Shown: one piece after another, positions 20,779-21,233 of the stretch
How positions within the stretch are numbered: position 1 is the stretch's first letter
Layout of the letters: each line of letters starts with the position of its first letter
Origin: PR03 sp964353555
GTDB lineage: Bacteria > Myxococcota_A > UBA9160 > PR03
Reading direction: 5' to 3'
DNA: 21,233 bases
Assembly: GCA_964353555.1 (NCBI GenBank)
Contig: CAYGWM010000071.1
Coordinates: 1-21,233 of the forward strand
The notes under the pieces: model-generated
Told to the model about the DNA's origin: nothing
The model's input: the letters and a program-made list of their open reading frames with translations, nothing else
Databases searched by the model: none
Position numbers and translations under genes: made by a program

Positions 20779-21233
20779 TTGGCGCTGGATCTCGACGAGA
20801 TCGCCGCTGCGCTCGCGCTCGGTGACGCCGATGCGTTCGCGTGGTGGCTCGCACGCGCGGAGCCGGCTCTGCGGCGGAGCCTCGCCAGCTTCGCCACACA
20901 CATCGACGTCGAATCCATCCTGCAGGAATCACTGCTCCGCGTATGGCAGGTCGCCGCGCGCCATCAGCCGGACGGCAAGCCGAACGGCTTGCTACGGCTC
21001 GCCATGAGAATTGCGCACAACCTTGCAATCGACGCGGTACGGCGGGATCGGACCGGAGTCCGAGACTTCGACGACTCGGACGACGCGAATATCCCTTCGA
21101 TCGAGCCGGTCGAGCCCGACCCGCTGTTGCGACAGGCGGTCGAGCGTTGCCACGCCGAGCTTCCGGACCGACCCCGCGCAGCGCTCGAGGCTCGCGTTGC
21201 GAGCGGCGGCGCAAGCCCGGACCGCGCGCTCGC
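20779..21233 (+). CDS. ECF-like RNA polymerase sigma factor, cut by the window end
   Basis: An open frame of 151 codons runs to the last base with no stop. Region 2 of a sigma-70 factor is visible: HIDVESILQESLLRVWQVAA at about 43-62, then LLRLAMRIAHNLAIDAVRRD at about 73-92. An acidic linker (RDFDDSDDAN) is followed by the start of region 4 (DPLLRQAVERCHAELPDRPR, about 117-136). The best start is a TTG at 20779, six bases after the VIT-VWA stop; GAGGGC at the end of that gene is a possible ribosome site. The tight spacing implies co-transcription with the VIT-VWA gene. The helix-turn-helix of region 4 lies beyond the window. Confidence 0.78.
   Translation, partial: MALDLDEIAAALALGDADAFAWWLARAEPALRRSLASFATHIDVESILQESLLRVWQVAARHQPDGKPNGLLRLAMRIAHNLAIDAVRRDRTGVRDFDDSDDANIPSIEPVEPDPLLRQAVERCHAELPDRPRAALEARVASGGASPDRAL

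Noticed and set aside
19460..21214. A 584-codon open frame on the minus strand opposite the VIT-VWA and sigma genes
   Set aside because: It is Arg/Pro-rich, shows no domain and mirrors a strand with clear VWA and sigma motifs; this is a by-product of GC-rich codon use.
1..21233. CRISPR array, insertion sequence, prophage or biosynthetic cluster
   Set aside because: No regularly spaced repeats, transposase, integrase, phage structural gene or synthase module was found.

Overview
This window is GC-rich, densely coding bacterial DNA with two 100-N scaffold gaps (16742-16841 and 19245-19344), so it comes from a draft or metagenome-type assembly. The codon bias is strong enough that long open frames appear on both strands almost everywhere. 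Gene content fits a diderm such as Pseudomonadota or a former 'Deltaproteobacteria' lineage: lipoproteins, an isoaspartyl methyltransferase next to a LysM-M23 lipoprotein, OmpA-type domains, a Kbp/YgaU-like protein, ECF sigma factors and VapBC. I cannot assign it more precisely.

Layout. 15-2015 holds a small secreted Cys-rich protein (+), tRNA-Arg(CCT) (-), a UbiE-like methyltransferase (-) and a two-CBS protein (+). From 10433 down to 2041 runs an almost unbroken minus-strand array of eleven genes, many overlapping by 4-22 bp. Its head is a regulatory module: zinc-ribbon/PspC protein, ECF sigma factor, zinc-finger anti-sigma factor and a second zinc-ribbon/PspC protein, preceded by a plausible ECF-type promoter. 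Then follow an M20 amidohydrolase, pcm, a LysM-M23 lipoprotein, apt, and a translationally coupled trio of CHASE2 adenylate cyclase, SH3 protein and M48 lipoprotein protease. 10541-12897 carries a DUF1028 protein (+), a cytidylate-kinase-like protein (-) and a second CBS protein (+).

The right half is more accessory. It has a GNAT acetyltransferase, then a two-gene module of an unrecognised basic protein overlapping a MNT/AbiEii-type nucleotidyltransferase (a candidate toxin-antitoxin pair). A strong hairpin at a convergent junction follows. A Kbp-like BON-LysM protein is divergent from a DUF937-OmpA protein that is split by an apparent one-base frameshift. A GlsB/YeaQ-type membrane protein is artificially duplicated around the first N gap. 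A DUF4126 membrane protein and a VapBC module with a perfect palindrome upstream come next. The window ends with a VIT-VWA protein interrupted by the second N gap and the start of another ECF-like sigma factor.

Themes: much of the window concerns envelope maintenance and stress sensing (ECF/anti-sigma/PspC, LysM, M23, M48, OmpA, BON, GlsB) and repair or turnover (Pcm, Apt, M20). I see no CRISPR array, insertion sequence, prophage or biosynthetic cluster. The least explained element is the gene at 13649-14176 paired with the nucleotidyltransferase.
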